A DNA stretch of 64,000 nucleotides from the NCBI RefSeq assembly GCF_000377205.1, contig NZ_KB897909.1:1-64000 (forward strand). The letters run 5' to 3'. Below are positions 26,623 to 36,774 of the stretch, one piece after another (position 1 is the stretch's first letter; each line of letters starts with the position of its first letter). A program made the position numbers and the translations under genes. The stretch comes from Thioalkalivibrio sp. ALJ3. Its GTDB lineage: Bacteria; Pseudomonadota; Gammaproteobacteria; Ectothiorhodospirales; Ectothiorhodospiraceae. Below the pieces are notes generated by a model. The model made no database searches. It was not told the DNA's origin and saw nothing but the letters and a program-made list of their open reading frames with translations.

Positions 26623-27552
26623 CTACAACGCCAGGTCGATCGCCAGGAGCGCGACGAAGCCGACCAGCACGCCGACGGTCGCCTGGGCCTCGTGCCCCTT
26701 GCGGTGCGATTCAGGGATGATCTCGTGGCTGATCACGAACAGCATCGCCCCCGCGGCGAAGGCCAGGCCCCAGGGCAGCAGGAACTCCATCAACGTGATC
26801 GCGCCGGCCCCGATCAACCCGCCGATCGGCTGCACCAAGCCGGTCAGCAGGGTCACGCCGAAAGCGGCCCACTTGCTGTAGCCCAGTGACAGCAGCGCAA
26901 CCGCAACCACCAGCCCCTCGGGCATGTTCTGCAGCCCGATCGCGATCGCCAGGGTGATGCCGTCACTGACGTCGTCGCCGCCGAAGCCGACCCCGACGGC
27001 CAGACCCTCCGGCAGGTTGTGCAAGGCGATCGCGAAGATGAACAGCCAGACACGCCGGATCTTGGCCGGATCGGCGCCACTTTGGCGACCGATGTGAAAG
27101 TGTTCGTGCGGGACCAGCTTGTGCAGTGCCAGTAACGCCCCGCCGCCCAGGGCCATACCCACCGACAGCACCAGGATCGCCATGCCGACCCCGCCGTACT
27201 GAACCTCGGCATGCTCCACCGATGGCAGCACCAACTCGAAGGCGGTGGCCGAGAGCATGACCCCGGCCCCGAAGCCCATCATCGCGTCCTCGACCGACTG
27301 GCTGATCCGGCGCAGGAAGAAGATCGGAATCGCGCCCACGGCCGTCATCAGACCGGCAACAAAGCTCGCCAGCAGACCGATCTGCAGGGTGCTCATGCCC
27401 GCGATGTGCCCTTCCAGGGTCGGCCAGATCACGCTGACCAGCCAGATGAACGCGGCCAATGCAATCAGTGATCCGACCAGAAAGATCCGCGGAACGGGCT
27501 TGGCCGAATCGACATCGCCCTGATGACTCGGCTGTTCTCGATCCTCCGTCAT
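26623..27552 (-). CDS. ZIP family divalent metal transporter
   Basis: 309 aa from the ATG at 27552, preceded by AGGGAGGG. A 40-residue polar N-terminus and one transmembrane segment (about 24-45) precede the standard eight-helix ZIP core. The metal-site motifs are HNLPEGLAVG in TM4 and QNMPEGL in TM5, with HEHFH in the TM3-TM4 loop. ZIP proteins bring Zn2+, Fe2+ or Mn2+ into the cytosol. The extra N-terminal helix places it in the larger bacterial ZIP subgroup. No Zur box is visible in front, so its control differs from that of the znu genes. Confidence 0.92.
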   Translation of the reverse strand: MTEDREQPSHQGDVDSAKPVPRIFLVGSLIALAAFIWLVSVIWPTLEGHIAGMSTLQIGLLASFVAGLMTAVGAIPIFFLRRISQSVEDAMMGFGAGVMLSATAFELVLPSVEHAEVQYGGVGMAILVLSVGMALGGGALLALHKLVPHEHFHIGRQSGADPAKIRRVWLFIFAIALHNLPEGLAVGVGFGGDDVSDGITLAIAIGLQNMPEGLVVAVALLSLGYSKWAAFGVTLLTGLVQPIGGLIGAGAITLMEFLLPWGLAFAAGAMLFVISHEIIPESHRKGHEAQATVGVLVGFVALLAIDLAL

Positions 27553-27719
27553 GTTCCCTCCCTGAGATCCATTCCCTTGGCTGTTGAGAAGGCGCGATTT
27601 CGCCCCGGTTCCCGCACGTTTTCTATCGCGGCATTCGAGTTTTCCTATCGTCAACGCGGAAAAGGCGCGGTACATTCGCCCGGAGTGCCCACTGCATGCC
27701 CGGCAAAAGGACCTTCGCG

Positions 27720-29111
27720 ATGCTCGATACCCTCGACCAGTTCCTCGGCGATACCGCCAGCCTCCTGTGGGGCAACCCGATCACGCTGATCCTGCTGCTG
27801 GGCACAGGACTCTACCTGACCATCCGCCTGGGACTGGTCCAGGTTGTCGCCTTCCGCCAGGGCTGGCGCGCGCTGCGCGGCACCGACGGGCGTGCCGGTG
27901 GCGCTGGCCAGATCTCGCCATTCCAGGCTCTGTCCACGGCCCTGTCCGGCACCATCGGGACCGGGAACATCGCCGGCGTGGCCACGGCCATTGCCCTCGG
28001 TGGCCCCGGCGCACTCTTCTGGATGTGGGTGACCGCCTTCTTCGGCATGGCCACCAAGTTCGCCGAGACCACGCTCGCCGTGCGCTACCGCGAAGTGGGA
28101 CCGGACGGCACCATCGCCGGTGGCCCGATGTTCACCCTGCTGCACGGCCTGAACATGAAGAAGATGGCGATCCTGTTCGCCGCCTTCACCCTGATCGCCT
28201 CGTTCGGTATCGGCAACATGGTGCAGGCGAACTCGGTGGTCGATGGCCTCACCTTCATGGTCCCGGACCTGCGCGCCGATGACGACATCATGGGCTGGAT
28301 GGCGCTGATCATCGGCCTGACCATGGCCGTGCTGGTCGCGCTGGTGATCATTGGCGGGGTCAAGCGCATTGCGATGATCGCCTCCGCCATCGTGCCGTTC
28401 ATGGCGGTGGTATACATGCTGGGCGCATTCATCGTAATCGTGGCGAATATCGAGGCCGTGCCGGCGGCCGTCGCCACCATCCTGAACCTCGCGCTGAATC
28501 CATGGGCCGCCGGGGGTGGCGCCATTGGCCTGGCCATCCAGTACGGAGTCGCGCGCGGCATGTTCTCCAACGAAGCGGGCCTGGGCTCCTCCGCGATGGC
28601 CCACGCCGCGGCCAAAAACGGCGATCCGCCCCGCGAAGGCTCGGTGGCCATGCTTGAGCCGTTCATCGACACCATCGTCGTCTGCACCCTGACCGGGCTG
28701 GCGATCGTGGTCACCGGCGCCTATATCGACCGCGCCGACGACGTGGTCGGCGCCTCGCTGACCGCCACCGCGTTCAGCAGCACGCTGGGGCCGTTCGGCG
28801 CGATGGTGGTCGGCTTCAGCCTGATGCTGTTCGCCTTCTCCACGATGATTGCCTGGTCCTACTATGGCGACCGCTCGGCCTACTTCCTGTTCGGCGACCG
28901 CGCGGTGATGCCTTATCGCATCACGTTCGTGATCCTGATCGTCATCGGGGCGACCATCCCGCTGGGCATGGTCTGGAACTTCTCCGATATCGCCAACATT
29001 CTGATGGCCGCGCCCAATCTGATCGCGCTGATCCTGCTGGCCGGGCTGGTGAAGAAACTGCGCGACGACTATGTGTCCGGCCGTCCGATGCCCGATCGCC
29101 ATGATGGCTGA
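27720..29111 (+). CDS. Sodium/amino acid symporter, AGCS family
   Basis: 463 aa from the ATG at 27720; AAAGGA lies 8-13 bases before it, better than the ATG at 27696. About eleven transmembrane helices. The AGCS signatures ALSGTIGTGNIAGVATAI and GMFSNEAGLGSSAMAHAAAK are present. It imports alanine or glycine with Na+. Proximity to the gcv operon would fit glycine uptake, but that is inference. Its end overlaps the start of nadC by 11 bases, so the two genes are co-transcribed. Confidence 0.95.
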   Translation: MLDTLDQFLGDTASLLWGNPITLILLLGTGLYLTIRLGLVQVVAFRQGWRALRGTDGRAGGAGQISPFQALSTALSGTIGTGNIAGVATAIALGGPGALFWMWVTAFFGMATKFAETTLAVRYREVGPDGTIAGGPMFTLLHGLNMKKMAILFAAFTLIASFGIGNMVQANSVVDGLTFMVPDLRADDDIMGWMALIIGLTMAVLVALVIIGGVKRIAMIASAIVPFMAVVYMLGAFIVIVANIEAVPAAVATILNLALNPWAAGGGAIGLAIQYGVARGMFSNEAGLGSSAMAHAAAKNGDPPREGSVAMLEPFIDTIVVCTLTGLAIVVTGAYIDRADDVVGASLTATAFSSTLGPFGAMVVGFSLMLFAFSTMIAWSYYGDRSAYFLFGDRAVMPYRITFVILIVIGATIPLGMVWNFSDIANILMAAPNLIALILLAGLVKKLRDDYVSGRPMPDRHDG

Positions 29112-30009
29112 GCACGACCACCAACGCGCGCCGCATGACCCGTTTGCCCAGGGCCCCGCCCGGCCGGACGGGGCCATGCTGGTGCGCGAGGTCGAGATGG
29201 CGCTCGATGAGGACCTCGGGCCCGATGCACTCGCCGGCGACATCACCGCGGCACTGGTACCGGAGGACCGCGTCGCCCGCGCCACTCTGCTGCTGAAAGA
29301 ACCCGGCGTGCTGTGTGGCCAGGCGTGGTTCGACCGCGTGTTTGCGCGCCTTGCACCCGAAATTCGGATCGACTGGCAGGTAGCCGAGGGCGCCGCGCTG
29401 GAACCCGAGGGAGCACAGCCCGTCGCCACGCTCGAGGGCCCGGCACGCGCCGTACTGGCCGCCGAGCGCGCCGCACTCAACCTGCTGCAAACGCTGTCCG
29501 GGACCGCCACCGAGACCGCCCGTTGGGTCGCCCGCTTGGGAAACGCCCACAGTCGCATCCTCGATACCCGGAAGACACTCCCGGGCCTGCGTCATGGACA
29601 GAAATACGCCGTGCGCATCGGCGGCGGGTACAACCATCGCCTGGGGCTCTGGGATGCCGTGCTGATCAAGGAGAACCACATCGCCGCCTGTGGCTCGATC
29701 GCGGCCGCCGTGGAGCGCGCCCGCGCGCTCAGGGTCGGGCGCTGGGTGGAGGTGGAAACCGAGAACCTGGACGAGGTCGACCAGGCCTTGGCCGCCGGCG
29801 CCGACGTGATCATGCTGGACGAACTCTCGCGGGACGACCTCGCCACCGCCGTGCAGCGTATCCGGGGGCGGGCCATCTCCGAAGCCTCGGGCGGGGTCAC
29901 GCCGGACAGCCTCGCCGAGATCGCGGCCACCGGCGTCGACTACATCTCGGTCGGCGCCCTGACCAAGCACGTCCGCGCCATCGACTTCTCCCTGCGCCTC
30001 GACTCGTAA
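29101..30009 (+). CDS. nadC: Nicotinate-nucleotide pyrophosphorylase (quinolinate phosphoribosyltransferase)
   Basis: 302 aa. It converts quinolinate and PRPP to nicotinate mononucleotide in de novo NAD synthesis. Key segments are LDTRKTLPGLRHGQKYAVRIGG, LIKENHI, VEVETEN, MLDE and the C-terminal ASGGVTPDSL..TGVDYISVGALTKHV. The start is taken at the ATG at 29101 (ATGATG; 29104 is equally possible), overlapping the symporter stop. Standard length with no oddities. An unusual partner for an AGCS transporter, so the grouping is probably incidental. Confidence 0.96.
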   Translation: MMAEHDHQRAPHDPFAQGPARPDGAMLVREVEMALDEDLGPDALAGDITAALVPEDRVARATLLLKEPGVLCGQAWFDRVFARLAPEIRIDWQVAEGAALEPEGAQPVATLEGPARAVLAAERAALNLLQTLSGTATETARWVARLGNAHSRILDTRKTLPGLRHGQKYAVRIGGGYNHRLGLWDAVLIKENHIAACGSIAAAVERARALRVGRWVEVETENLDEVDQALAAGADVIMLDELSRDDLATAVQRIRGRAISEASGGVTPDSLAEIAATGVDYISVGALTKHVRAIDFSLRLDS

Positions 30010-30132
30010 CCGCTTCGCGTTAAGCCTCGCTGAGAGCCGATATCCAGCCGCATACGCCGTTGTGGCTGGCCCTGGTTCGTCGTCGGTGTTTACGTGCCTT
30101 CGGTCCGCATACTGCCGTGCGCTCACTCGCGA

Positions 30133-30776
30133 GCGCGCCGCGAGGTACTTTCTTGCTTGCCCAAGAAAGTACCCAAAGAAGGGCACCCGGATTCCGCCCG
30201 GGGACCTTGCTCCAGGGCCCTCGGGCCGGCGGCGCTGAAACTCGCTGCGCTACGCTCCGCTCAGACAGTCAGCGCCTCTCTTCCGTCCCGAGGACCCTTC
30301 CGCAAGGGGCTTCATACGGGGAATGAAGGTCAAGACAACGGCTAACCTGATGTTCTTGCGAATGGATGGAGGCAAGGTGTTCCAGCATCCTGGGCACGCG
30401 CGGCCTTCGGCCCTGGCGTGCCGCGCCCGCGAGCGGGCGCCAGACCCCATCGTAGGATGCGGATGAGCGCCGCGAATCGCATCAGGGTTGCCCCGACGTT
30501 GGCATGGTGCGTTTCGCTGCGCTCAACGCACCCTACAGCTCGGGGCCTACGGCACGTGCTGGAACACCGCCTGTTTTGACCTTCCCTCCCGATATGAACC
30601 CCTTGTGGAGGGCGTGACAGGCCGGGAGAAGGCGCTGACTGTCTGAGCGAAGCCAAAGGCGTAGCGAGTTTCAGCGCCGCCGGCCTGGCGCGGCCGGAGC
30701 AAGGTTCCCGGGCGAATCCCGGGCGTGTTTCTTGGGTACTTCTTTGCACGAGCAAAGAAGTACCTCGCGGCGCGCT
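30133..30776. repeat. Large imperfect inverted repeat flanking a REP module
   Basis: About 200 bases at 30133-30334 recur in inverted orientation at 30575-30776. Both contain GCCGCGAGGTACTT, an AAGAAAGTACCC/AAGAAGTACCC hairpin, GGCGGCGCTGAAACTCGCT, GCTCAGACAGTCAGCGCC and a GGAAGGTCAA-like end. The symmetry continues inward (GGTGTTCCAGCA near 30378 against TGCTGGAACACC near 30557). A composite REP module fills the centre. I see no gene in the whole 30010-30860 stretch. It looks like a non-autonomous or decayed palindromic element. Confidence 0.75.
30451..30537 (+). repeat. Composite REP module (class A then class B)
   Basis: CGTAG, class A palindrome (30456-30483, one extra base), 22-bp spacer, class B palindrome (30506-30532), CTACA. 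Same order and orientation as at 8759 and 12411. Confidence 0.85.
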
Positions 30777-30860
30777 GGCGAAACAGCGCAGGCAGGCGGC
30801 AAGACGAAGCCACCGTAAACACCGGATGCCGAACCAGGGTCAGCCTCAAACAGGTGAGTG

Positions 30861-32063
30861 TCAGGCGAGGACAGACGCGAGGCGGTCCAGTGCTTCGCGC
30901 AGGCGGGATTCGCGCTGGGTGTAGGCGATGCGCAGGTAGCGCTGGCCCGCGCTGGGGCTGAAGTCTGTGCCCGGCGTCAGGGCCACGCCCGCCTCGTCGA
31001 GGATGCGTGCACAAAGCGCCTCGGAGTCGTCCCCGTGTGCCGTGCAGTCGGCGTAGATGTAGAACGCCCCATCGGGGCGGGCCTGGACCGCGAGGCCCAG
31101 TGCCGGGAGGGCCTCCAGCAGCACGTCACGCCGTGTCTGCAACTCGCGCACCTGGCGTTGCAGTCTCTCCTCGGTCTCGGGCGCGAAGGCCTCGACAGCG
31201 GCCGTCTGCGCCATGCTGGCCGGGGCCACGAACAGGTTCTGGGCGATCCGGCGAGCCGGGTCGATCCACATCTGCGGGACCACCATCCACCCCAGCCGCC
31301 AGCCGGTCATCGCGAAATACTTGGAAAAGCTGTTGATTACGATCACATCGGGATGGAAGGCCGCGGCACTGCGCTGCGGTTCGTCGAACAGGATCTGGCC
31401 GTAGATCTCGTCCACGATTACCAGACCGCCCCGCGCCCGTACGACGTCGACGATGTCCGCGAGACGATCAGCGGACAGCCGGGTACCGGTGGGATTTGCA
31501 GGTGAGCCGAGCAGCACGGCCCGGGTACGCTCCCCCCAGGCCTGCGCCACCGTCTCCGCGGTGGGCTGGAAGGCATGTTCGGCCGTTACTGGAAGGCCAA
31601 CCGGGACGGCCCCACGCGCCGCGACAAACTGACGGTTGCAGGCATAGCCCGGGTCCGGGAGCAGCACTTCCTCGCCGGGGTTCACTCCGGCGGCCAGCGC
31701 GAGCAGGATCGCAGCAGAGGCCCCCGCCGTGATCACGATGCGCTCGGGATCGATGTCGGCCTGATGGCGGCGCCGGTAGTCGGCCGAGACGGCCTCACGC
31801 AGTTCGCGGGTGCCGTGCGCGGGGGTGTAGCGGGTATCCCCGGCCGCCAGCGCCAGCTCCCCGGCGCGCAGGACCGCAGGGGGCGTGGGGAAGTCCGGTT
31901 CCCCCACCTCGAGGTGGATGATGTCGCGCCCGGCACGTTCGGCGGCTTGGGCGCGTGCCAGGATGTCCATCACCCGGAAGGGCTCCACCGCTCGGCCGAA
32001 TGCGGACAACTCGGGGGCGTGCGGCGCGCTCGCCGGGGACTGGGTCGGATCAGCGCCGGACAT
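30861..32063 (-). CDS. Pyridoxal-phosphate aminotransferase, class I fold
   Basis: 400 aa. An aspartate-aminotransferase-fold enzyme with [26 protein letters not shown], the PLP Lys in [16 protein letters not shown], and the carboxylate-binding Arg near YLRIAYTQ. It resembles the group often annotated as aminotransferase A or pyridoxal-dependent aminotransferase; the amino acid substrate cannot be fixed from sequence. The start overlaps the der stop by 14 bases, so it is translated from the der transcript. Confidence 0.9.
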   Translation of the reverse strand: MSGADPTQSPASAPHAPELSAFGRAVEPFRVMDILARAQAAERAGRDIIHLEVGEPDFPTPPAVLRAGELALAAGDTRYTPAHGTRELREAVSADYRRRHQADIDPERIVITAGASAAILLALAAGVNPGEEVLLPDPGYACNRQFVAARGAVPVGLPVTAEHAFQPTAETVAQAWGERTRAVLLGSPANPTGTRLSADRLADIVDVVRARGGLVIVDEIYGQILFDEPQRSAAAFHPDVIVINSFSKYFAMTGWRLGWMVVPQMWIDPARRIAQNLFVAPASMAQTAAVEAFAPETEERLQRQVRELQTRRDVLLEALPALGLAVQARPDGAFYIYADCTAHGDDSEALCARILDEAGVALTPGTDFSPSAGQRYLRIAYTQRESRLREALDRLASVLA

Positions 32064-33513
32064 GGCGCATCATGCGCTTGCGCTTGCGCTGCTGGCGGGG
32101 AGTGAGGATGTTGCGACGCCCGGCGTATGGATTCCGTCCGGAGCGAAACTCCATGCGCAGCGGTGTTCCGATCAGCCCGAGGTGCTTGCGGAAAAAGTTC
32201 TCCAGATAGCGCTTGTAACTGCCTGGCAAGGCGTCCGTCTGGTTGCCGTGGATCACGATGACCGGGGGATTCTGTCCGCCCTGATGGGCATAGCGCAGTT
32301 TGATGCGGCGACCGCTGACCAGCGGTGGCGCATGCTCGGCGACTGCACTCTCCAGCAGACGGGTCAACTCGGGGGTCGAGACCTTGGCGAACGCACTGGC
32401 ATGGGCCTCCTGCACGTCTTCGAGCAGGTGACCCACGTTGGTCCCATGCAGGGCGGAGATCAGCCGCAGCCGGGCAAAGTTGACGAAGCCAAGGCGTCGG
32501 TCCAGATCGTCGCGCACGCGCTCGCGTTCCTCCGGCGCCATGCCGTCCCACTTGTTCACGGCGAGCACCAGCGCGCGGCCGGAGTCGATCACCAGGCCCA
32601 GCAGGTGGGCATCCTGTTCCGACAGCCCCGCCTGGGCATCCATCACCAGGATCACGACATGCGCGGCCTCGATCGCCTGCAGCGTCTTGATCACGCTGAA
32701 CTTCTCGATGGTCTCGTGCACACGCGCCCGCCGCCGCACCCCCGCGGTGTCGATCAGGGTGTAGTCCTCCCCGTCGCGCGCGAACGGGACAAAGATGGAG
32801 TCGCGGGTCGTGCCGGCGACATCCGTGGCCACCACGCGTTCATCACCGAGGATGCGATTGACCAGTGTGGACTTGCCGACATTCGGGCGCCCGACGATGG
32901 CTACGCGGATACCCGGCCAGTCATCCAGCGCGGCCTGCTGCGAGGCCTTGTCCAGCCCATCCTCCGCGGCCTCCGCGGCCTCGTCCCCCGCCCCCTCGGC
33001 TGCTTCGGCCTCGCGCCGCTCGGCGGCGACGGCGCGCCGGACCTTCTGCATCAGGCCCTTGATGCCGCGACCATGGGCCGCGGCGATCGAGGTGATCTCG
33101 CCCATCCCCAGGGTATAGAACTCGGCACTCACGGCGTCGGCATCCAGACCGTCGGTCTTGTTCACCACGACTCGGGCCTTGACCCCGGCCGAACGCAGTT
33201 GGTCGGCGATGGCCTGGTCCTGAGGCGTCAGGCCATCGCGCGCATCCACCAGAAACAGGACATGATCCGCCTCCGCGACGGCCCGCTGGGTCTGCTCGGC
33301 CATCGCCCGATCCATCTCGGCACCCTCGCCCGACAGACCACCGGTATCCACCACCAGGTAGGGAAAGTCGCCCACCTTGCCGATGCCGTACTGACGATCG
33401 CGAGTCAGGCCCGCGACATCGGCCACCAGCGCATCACGCGAGCGCGTGAGCTGATTGAACAGGGTCGATTTGCCAACATTCGGTCGGCCGACCAGAGCAA
33501 TGACGGGGATCAT
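32050..33513 (-). CDS. der: Ribosome-assembly GTPase Der (EngA)
   Basis: 487 aa with two tandem GTPase domains. GRPNVGKST occurs near residue 9 and again near residue 211, with DTGG and DTAG switch motifs and NKTD/NKWD base-recognition motifs. A C-terminal KH-like domain and a basic tail ([12 protein letters not shown]) bind the 50S subunit. The acidic linker between the G domains (about residues 165-195, Glu/Ala-rich) is somewhat long. It follows bamB, the standard gammaproteobacterial order. Confidence 0.97.
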   Translation of the reverse strand: MIPVIALVGRPNVGKSTLFNQLTRSRDALVADVAGLTRDRQYGIGKVGDFPYLVVDTGGLSGEGAEMDRAMAEQTQRAVAEADHVLFLVDARDGLTPQDQAIADQLRSAGVKARVVVNKTDGLDADAVSAEFYTLGMGEITSIAAAHGRGIKGLMQKVRRAVAAERREAEAAEGAGDEAAEAAEDGLDKASQQAALDDWPGIRVAIVGRPNVGKSTLVNRILGDERVVATDVAGTTRDSIFVPFARDGEDYTLIDTAGVRRRARVHETIEKFSVIKTLQAIEAAHVVILVMDAQAGLSEQDAHLLGLVIDSGRALVLAVNKWDGMAPEERERVRDDLDRRLGFVNFARLRLISALHGTNVGHLLEDVQEAHASAFAKVSTPELTRLLESAVAEHAPPLVSGRRIKLRYAHQGGQNPPVIVIHGNQTDALPGSYKRYLENFFRKHLGLIGTPLRMEFRSGRNPYAGRRNILTPRQQRKRKRMMRHVRR

Positions 33514-33540
33514 GAGGCAACGTTACCGCAACCGCAGGAT

Positions 33541-33574
33541 CCGGGGGTGAGCGCCAGCGACGCTCATCCCCCGG
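33541..33574 (-). repeat. Hairpin between bamB and der overlapping the bamB stop
   Basis: CCGGGGGTGAGCG (33541-33553) pairs with CGCTCATCCCCCGG (33561-33574) with one bulged base. The bamB stop codon (33564-33566) lies in the second arm. No T-run follows, so it is more likely an mRNA stability or processing stem than a terminator. Confidence 0.6.
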
Positions 33575-34754
33575 AGCCCAAACGCGGATTGACGGCGGTG
33601 AGCCGACCGTTGTCGGTCACCACGTAGAGGATATCGTCCACCAGCACGGGGCGGGTCACGACCGCGCCGGAACTCGCCCGCAGACGCGCCACGATGCGCC
33701 CGTCCTCCAGGTGGAACCAGTGAAGGTAGCCTTCGTAATCCCCGACGATGGCGTAGTCACCCACCACGACCGGGGCGGTGACGCCACGCAGGCGCAGCTG
33801 GTCGTTTTGCCAGAGGTCGGCACCATTGCGCGGATCCAGACCCCACAGGTGGCTCTCGGCATCGGTCACCGCGAGGACGTTCGCCTCGTTCGTCACATCC
33901 CCGCCCTGGTAGGACGAAAAGTCGCGTGCCCAGAAGATCTCGCCGGAGTTCAGGTCGATGGCGGCCAGACGCCCCTGATAGCCGGATGCGATCGCCGCGC
34001 CCTGATAGATCGGCATGTAGCCATCCACGTCGACCATGCGCTCCACCTCGGAGCGGCCGGTCGGGATGCCGAGGGTGGTTTCCCACAGCACATTGCCACG
34101 CTCCCGCCCGAGCATCACCACGCGCCCGTTATCAAAGCCAGTGAGCACGCGACCGGCCGTCATCTGGGGCCGATGCGCACCGCGCAGGCTCAGCGAGGGT
34201 GTGGTCCGCAGCGCGGTCCACTGCGTGGCGCCGGAGGCTGCATCCAGGGCATGAACACGGCCATCGTTGGTGCGTGCAATCACGACGCCCGAGGCGACAT
34301 CCGAAATCGCCACAACCTCGCTGGACAGACGCGAGCGCCAACGCTCGCCGTCACCCTGCAGATCCACCGCGATGGCCTCGCCATCCAGGGTACCGACCAC
34401 CGCGATCTCGTCGCCCACACCAACACCTGCCGACACCCGCGCGTCGTCCAGGCGCACGCGCCAGCGCTGGCTCCCCGTTTCCGGGTTCAACCCGGAGACG
34501 CGGCCATCGGCATCGACCATCACCAGCATGTCGTCCGCCACCCCTGGATAGACCTGCCAGAGGAAGCGTTCACCACCGCTTCCCACCGAGCGTGACCACA
34601 ACTGTTCCGGTTGTGCCTCCGCCTCGAATTCGGGCAGGTCGGCCGGCGGCTCCGTGGTATCGCGTTGCCAAAGGCCACAGGCACTCAGCGACAGCATGAG
34701 CGCACCGGCAATCAGCAGGCGCACGGCAGTCTTCGTCGGGGCAGACACGGACAT
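33564..34754 (-). CDS. bamB: Outer membrane assembly lipoprotein BamB
   Basis: 396 aa. Lipoprotein signal with lipobox LSAC (Cys26). The rest is an eight-bladed PQQ-type beta propeller with repeated GxVxALD/LxPxTGxxxW-like blades (for example VSGLNPETGSQRWRV, VHALDAASGATQW, LAAIDLNSGEIFWARDF). It is part of the BAM complex that inserts beta-barrel proteins in the outer membrane. It sits between yfgM and der as in E. coli. Confidence 0.96.
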   Translation of the reverse strand: MSVSAPTKTAVRLLIAGALMLSLSACGLWQRDTTEPPADLPEFEAEAQPEQLWSRSVGSGGERFLWQVYPGVADDMLVMVDADGRVSGLNPETGSQRWRVRLDDARVSAGVGVGDEIAVVGTLDGEAIAVDLQGDGERWRSRLSSEVVAISDVASGVVIARTNDGRVHALDAASGATQWTALRTTPSLSLRGAHRPQMTAGRVLTGFDNGRVVMLGRERGNVLWETTLGIPTGRSEVERMVDVDGYMPIYQGAAIASGYQGRLAAIDLNSGEIFWARDFSSYQGGDVTNEANVLAVTDAESHLWGLDPRNGADLWQNDQLRLRGVTAPVVVGDYAIVGDYEGYLHWFHLEDGRIVARLRASSGAVVTRPVLVDDILYVVTDNGRLTAVNPRLGSGG

Positions 34755-34769
34755 GGGAGGTCAGTTCCT

Positions 34770-35384
34770 TTAGGCGGAGAGCTCTTCGTACTTCAGGCTC
34801 AGGTATTCGGGTGTATGGCCATGGTCGAGCGCTTCGCGATAGCGCTCGCGGGCCAGGTCGCGATCCCCGCGCGCCCGCGCGAGGTCCCCTTCCAGTTCCA
34901 GACGCAGGCCGCGAAACGCGTCACGACGCACATCTCCAAGGGCCGATTCGGCGTCGTCATACTGCTCCGCAAGGATCATCTGACGCGCCATGCGCAAAGT
35001 CAGCAGTTCGCGGTAGCCGCGATCCGGCGAGGCATCACGTGCCGACCGCAGCGCCTCGATCGCCGCCTCGTGATCACCCTCGGAAACTGCCAGATCGGCA
35101 CGAAACATCCAGGCCAACGCGCGGTATGGCGTACCCCGCCCCTGTTCGATCAACTGGTCAGCCAGTTCCATCGCACGGACATTGTCGCCGGTCTGGGCGG
35201 CGCCCTGCATGGCGATATACATGTCGGAGGCCCCGGCCGCGCGTTCCTCCTGGTGACCGGTCCACCAGTTCCAGCCGATCAGGCCGCCAATACCCAGCAC
35301 CAGACCGGCAATAATCGCGATCGCGTTATCCGACCACCATTGCTTGATGCGCTCGGCTTTTTCTTCGTCAGTGAGGTAGCTCAT
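34770..35384 (-). CDS. yfgM: YfgM family tetratricopeptide protein (SecYEG-associated)
   Basis: 204 aa. A cytosolic N-terminus (YLTDEEKAERIKQWW) and one transmembrane helix (about residues 22-42) precede a periplasmic TPR-like domain (TPR_21). YfgM binds the Sec translocon and periplasmic chaperones. It lies between hisS and bamB, the usual neighbours. Confidence 0.94.
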   Translation of the reverse strand: MSYLTDEEKAERIKQWWSDNAIAIIAGLVLGIGGLIGWNWWTGHQEERAAGASDMYIAMQGAAQTGDNVRAMELADQLIEQGRGTPYRALAWMFRADLAVSEGDHEAAIEALRSARDASPDRGYRELLTLRMARQMILAEQYDDAESALGDVRRDAFRGLRLELEGDLARARGDRDLARERYREALDHGHTPEYLSLKYEELSA

Positions 35385-35427
35385 CGTCCTCTTGATCCTT
35401 CAGTAACGGTACGCACCTGAACGCCGG

Positions 35428-36711
35428 TCAGGCAGCGGGCGTGTGCAGGGCCTGTTCCAGATGGCGCGCCAGATCCTCGCGCGGTACGGCACTTTGTTCG
35501 GCTCCCGGCGATCTTAACGGCTTCACCGTCACCGTGCCCGCGGCGTGTTCGTCAGTTCCGAGCACCAGCGCAAAATGCGCGCCCAGGCGGTCCGCCCGCT
35601 TCATCTGCGACTTGAAGCTGCCGCCCCCGCAATGCTGGACCAGCCGCAATCCGGGCAGTTCGTTGCGCAGCCGCTCGGCCAGTTCCAGCGCCGGGCCCAC
35701 CAACTCGTCACCGCCCACAATCAGGTAGGCATCCGGCGCCGGCGACTGCGGTGCGGCTTCCCGAGCCTCCAGCAGCGCGACCAGCCGCTCCAGTCCCATG
35801 GCCATACCAATGGCCGGGGTGCCGCGTCCACCCAGCTGCTCGACCAGCCCATCGAAACGGCCCCCGGCGCAGACCGTGCCCTGGGCTCCAAGGTCGTCCG
35901 TGATCCACTCGAACACGGTGTGCGTATAGTAGTCCAGCCCACGTACCAGACGTGGGTTATGAACGTACCGGATACCCAGCACATCCAGATGCGAGCGCAA
36001 GGCGTCGAAGTGCGCGCGCGACTCGGCGTCCAGGTGGTCCATCAGGCTGGGCGCGTTGGCGACCACAGCCCGCGTCTCGGGATGCTTGCTGTCCAGGATG
36101 CGCATGGGGTTGTCATGCAGGCGTCGCAGCGCCTCTTCGTCCAGCGAGTCCCGATGCTGTTCAAGGTAAGCGATCAGATGCTCTCGATACCGGGCACGAC
36201 TCGCGGGCGTACCCAGGGTGTTCAACTCCAGGCGCACATTGTCCAGGCCCAGCATCTGCCAGAGCCGCGCGGTCATGGCGATCATCTCGGCATCCACGTC
36301 CGGACCGTGAAGCCCGAACACCTCCACACCGACTTGATGAAACTGACGGTAGCGACCCTTTTGCGGGCGCTCGTGCCGGAACATCGGCCCCAGATACCAA
36401 AGGCGCTGGACCTGGTTGTGCAGCAAGCCGTGCTGAATCCCGGCCCGCACACAGGAGGCGGTTCCCTCTGGCCGCAGGCTCAGGCTGTCGCCATTGCGGT
36501 CCTCGAAGGTGTACATCTCCTTCTCGACGATATCCGTGACATCACCGATGGAGCGCTTGAACAGTTCCGTCGCCTCGACAATCGGCATGCGAATTTCCTG
36601 GTATCCGTAGCGATCGAGCAGGTCGCGCAGGCGGTCCTCCAGGTGCTGCCAGACATGGATCGACTCGGGCAGGATGTCGTGCATCCCGCGGATGGACTTG
36701 ATTGCTTTCAT
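35428..36711 (-). CDS. hisS: Histidyl-tRNA synthetase
   Basis: 427-aa class II aminoacyl-tRNA synthetase. Motif 2 region [38 protein letters not shown], the histidine-binding [15 protein letters not shown], motif 3 [11 protein letters not shown], and a C-terminal anticodon-binding domain. It charges tRNA-His. Normally ispG precedes it in this gene block; here rodZ does, with a 63-base gap. Confidence 0.97.
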   Translation of the reverse strand: MKAIKSIRGMHDILPESIHVWQHLEDRLRDLLDRYGYQEIRMPIVEATELFKRSIGDVTDIVEKEMYTFEDRNGDSLSLRPEGTASCVRAGIQHGLLHNQVQRLWYLGPMFRHERPQKGRYRQFHQVGVEVFGLHGPDVDAEMIAMTARLWQMLGLDNVRLELNTLGTPASRARYREHLIAYLEQHRDSLDEEALRRLHDNPMRILDSKHPETRAVVANAPSLMDHLDAESRAHFDALRSHLDVLGIRYVHNPRLVRGLDYYTHTVFEWITDDLGAQGTVCAGGRFDGLVEQLGGRGTPAIGMAMGLERLVALLEAREAAPQSPAPDAYLIVGGDELVGPALELAERLRNELPGLRLVQHCGGGSFKSQMKRADRLGAHFALVLGTDEHAAGTVTVKPLRSPGAEQSAVPREDLARHLEQALHTPAA

Positions 36712-36774
36712 GTTGCCTTTGTGGATTCGGGGCCGGCCACGCTTTGATTGACTAGCGCACCCGGGGTCGAAAAT

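Noticed and set aside
27651-29558. Minus-strand open frame of 635 codons
   Set aside because: Antisense to the AGCS symporter and nadC, both well supported on the plus strand.
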